A stretch of 64,000 nt of DNA from Desulfobacterales bacterium (GTDB lineage: Bacteria > Desulfobacterota > Desulfobacteria > Desulfobacterales > JAHDSC01), in the NCBI GenBank assembly GCA_018432925.1, contig JAHDSC010000035.1, positions 33,211 through 97,210 of the forward strand, written 5' to 3'. Made by a program: the position numbers and the translations under genes. Shown here one piece after another: positions 63,097 through 64,000 of this stretch. The notes under the pieces were generated by a model that saw only the letters and a list, made by a program, of their open reading frames with translations, did no database searches and was not told the origin of the DNA. Position 1 is the first letter of the stretch. Each line of letters begins with the position of its first letter.

Positions 63097-63843
63097 GTTG
63101 ATGCTCAACGTCAGCGGTACGTGGTCACTTATTGAAATCCACTCGTCGTGTTGACCGACCTGCAAATTACATTCTTCTGCAACGTCTGACGAGGTGAAAA
63201 CGTAGTCAATGTGATAGGCCTTCTCGCGGTTCCGCTGCAAGAAAAATGTCGGGCTAGTCTCATTGCCCTGTTCTTCCTCGAAGACTCGATGATACTGGCT
63301 CTTGAAACCCATCTCACTAAGCTCGGCAACTACGTCCGAATGATTCCACCAGCGGTCCGGCTTATCCCAGCGCACATTGCTATTAAAATCGCCGAGAATG
63401 ACTGTCTTTGGCCCGCTAAGATCGTCACGGTGAATCTGAAGATACTTCCAGAATTGCCCCATGTAGCCAAATGCTTCTTCATTGCGCCCCTTCGTCCAGA
63501 CGGCCAGCACGGTGAAATCTCTGTTGATAGTGAAAGGGAGAAAAAGCCTGAGATCTTCCGTGCTCCAATTCAGCGCTTCACTTTTGCTGAGCAGCCCGGG
63601 GACGGAAAAGCTCCCACTCCAATCTAACTTTTCAACTCGATGACCGTTTCGGGGAAAAATACCGATGCCACGATTTTTTGACTCGCCCACCCACAGGTAA
63701 GAACCGGCCCACTCTCTATATGCGGGGGTCGATAGCGCGGGGTCTTCACACTCCTGAACCACCAAGACATCAGCTCGCAAGCTATCTGCTTCTGCAAGCT
63801 TTCGTCTGAGTGCTCCATTACAGTTCCAAGTTACGACTTTCAT
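63091..63843 (-). CDS. Cassette-borne EEP-fold nuclease/phosphatase
   Basis: A 250-residue endonuclease/exonuclease/phosphatase fold protein. TWNCNGAL (Asn8), VVQECEDP (Glu), [16 protein letters not shown] (Asp/Asn), HIDYVFTS and the final ISDHVPL mark the active site, as in exonuclease III relatives. It has no partner gene inside the window and ends in the attC2 core. It is unlike the EEP gene at 27834 in sequence and context. Substrate unknown; stand-alone EEP nucleases of this kind occur in cassettes and defence islands. Confidence 0.85.
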   Translation of the reverse strand: MKVVTWNCNGALRRKLAEADSLRADVLVVQECEDPALSTPAYREWAGSYLWVGESKNRGIGIFPRNGHRVEKLDWSGSFSVPGLLSKSEALNWSTEDLRLFLPFTINRDFTVLAVWTKGRNEEAFGYMGQFWKYLQIHRDDLSGPKTVILGDFNSNVRWDKPDRWWNHSDVVAELSEMGFKSQYHRVFEEEQGNETSPTFFLQRNREKAYHIDYVFTSSDVAEECNLQVGQHDEWISISDHVPLTLSINS

Positions 63844-64000
63844 AGGTAGAGACAGTTAATGCGGCGGTGACCTGCGGCGGTCTGGCGGAGCTGGGCGGCT
63901 GGGCGCTTGCTCCCGAGTCCGGTCAGCGGAGGCCAGACCCTGTCAGGTCCACTGGCTTGTTCGCGCAGCGCTTGCGCGGAGCGGGCAAGTCAGTGGAACA
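63844..64000. other. Right-edge region with attC-like hairpins
   Basis: 157 bp upstream of the EEP gene. CCACTGGCTTG (63949-63959) and CAAGTCAGTGG (63986-63996) form an 11-bp stem with one G-T wobble, and CGCGCA/TGCGCG dyads lie inside it. GGTCTGGC (63879-63886) and GCCAGACC (63931-63938) form another. They suggest a further cassette boundary, but the core sequences are poor matches. Confidence 0.35.

Overview
The window reads as chromosome from a Gram-negative, probably anaerobic bacterium of the Desulfobacterota (old Deltaproteobacteria) type. This is an inference from gene content: a complete Tol-Pal operon, a lipid A/LPS-type glycosyltransferase and phosphatase, a Bacillus-type three-gene succinate dehydrogenase/fumarate reductase, a glutaconate-type CoA-transferase next to an acetate permease, a bactofilin, hydantoinase/oxoprolinase genes and an AmmeMemoRadiSam group. 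Species cannot be named from the sequence alone. No rRNA, tRNA or CRISPR array was seen.

Layout, left to right. 0-2 kb: 5' part of parB, parA, and a small ABM-fold protein. 2-6.3 kb: an M48 metalloprotease with TPRs, then a stand-alone EF-G paralogue coupled to a GerMN-domain membrane protein. 6.3-9.6 kb: CoA-transferase subunits A and B facing an acetate permease. 10-12.2 kb: glutamate racemase and a family 9 glycosyltransferase. 12.3-16.3 kb: sdhCAB and an HD phosphohydrolase. 17.6-23 kb: tolQ-tolR-tolA-tolB-pal-cpoB, in which tolA carries an apparent frameshift at a run of nine T. 23-27.7 kb: ruvC-ruvA-ruvB, a SAM hydroxide adenosyltransferase family gene, a membrane protein and a bactofilin. 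27.8-31.6 kb: an EEP nuclease/phosphatase, a CYTH protein, rplM-rpsI and endonuclease V. 32-42.4 kb: hyuA-hyuB converging on a five-gene oligopeptide ABC transporter. 44-49.5 kb: an AmmeMemoRadiSam set in which the radical SAM enzyme has a Tat-type signal and the Memo-AMMECR1 fusion has a Sec-type signal, followed by a membrane-embedded spermidine-synthase-like protein. 49.7-55 kb: housekeeping genes (GDPD, YbaK, LpxH-like, Fe-ADH, CutA, Hsp33). 55-57.2 kb: small orphan genes, including a PIN-like protein, and a 143-bp MITE-like element. 57.3-59 kb: a beta-CASP RNase-type MBL protein.

The last 3.7 kb differs from the rest. A 2-hydroxyacid dehydrogenase gene is cut near its 3' end by an integron attC site. 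To its right lies a gene-cassette array read on the minus strand: a three-gene cassette (C5 cytosine methyltransferase, Vsr, HNH nuclease), a second attC site, and an EEP nuclease-like cassette. More hairpins continue to the window edge. No integrase gene lies inside the window.

Between genes there is also a degenerate repeat of roughly 80-120 bp in at least four places (about 9521-9600 minus, 17236-17346 plus, 19868-19967 plus, 27700-27820 plus) that the annotated genes do not explain.
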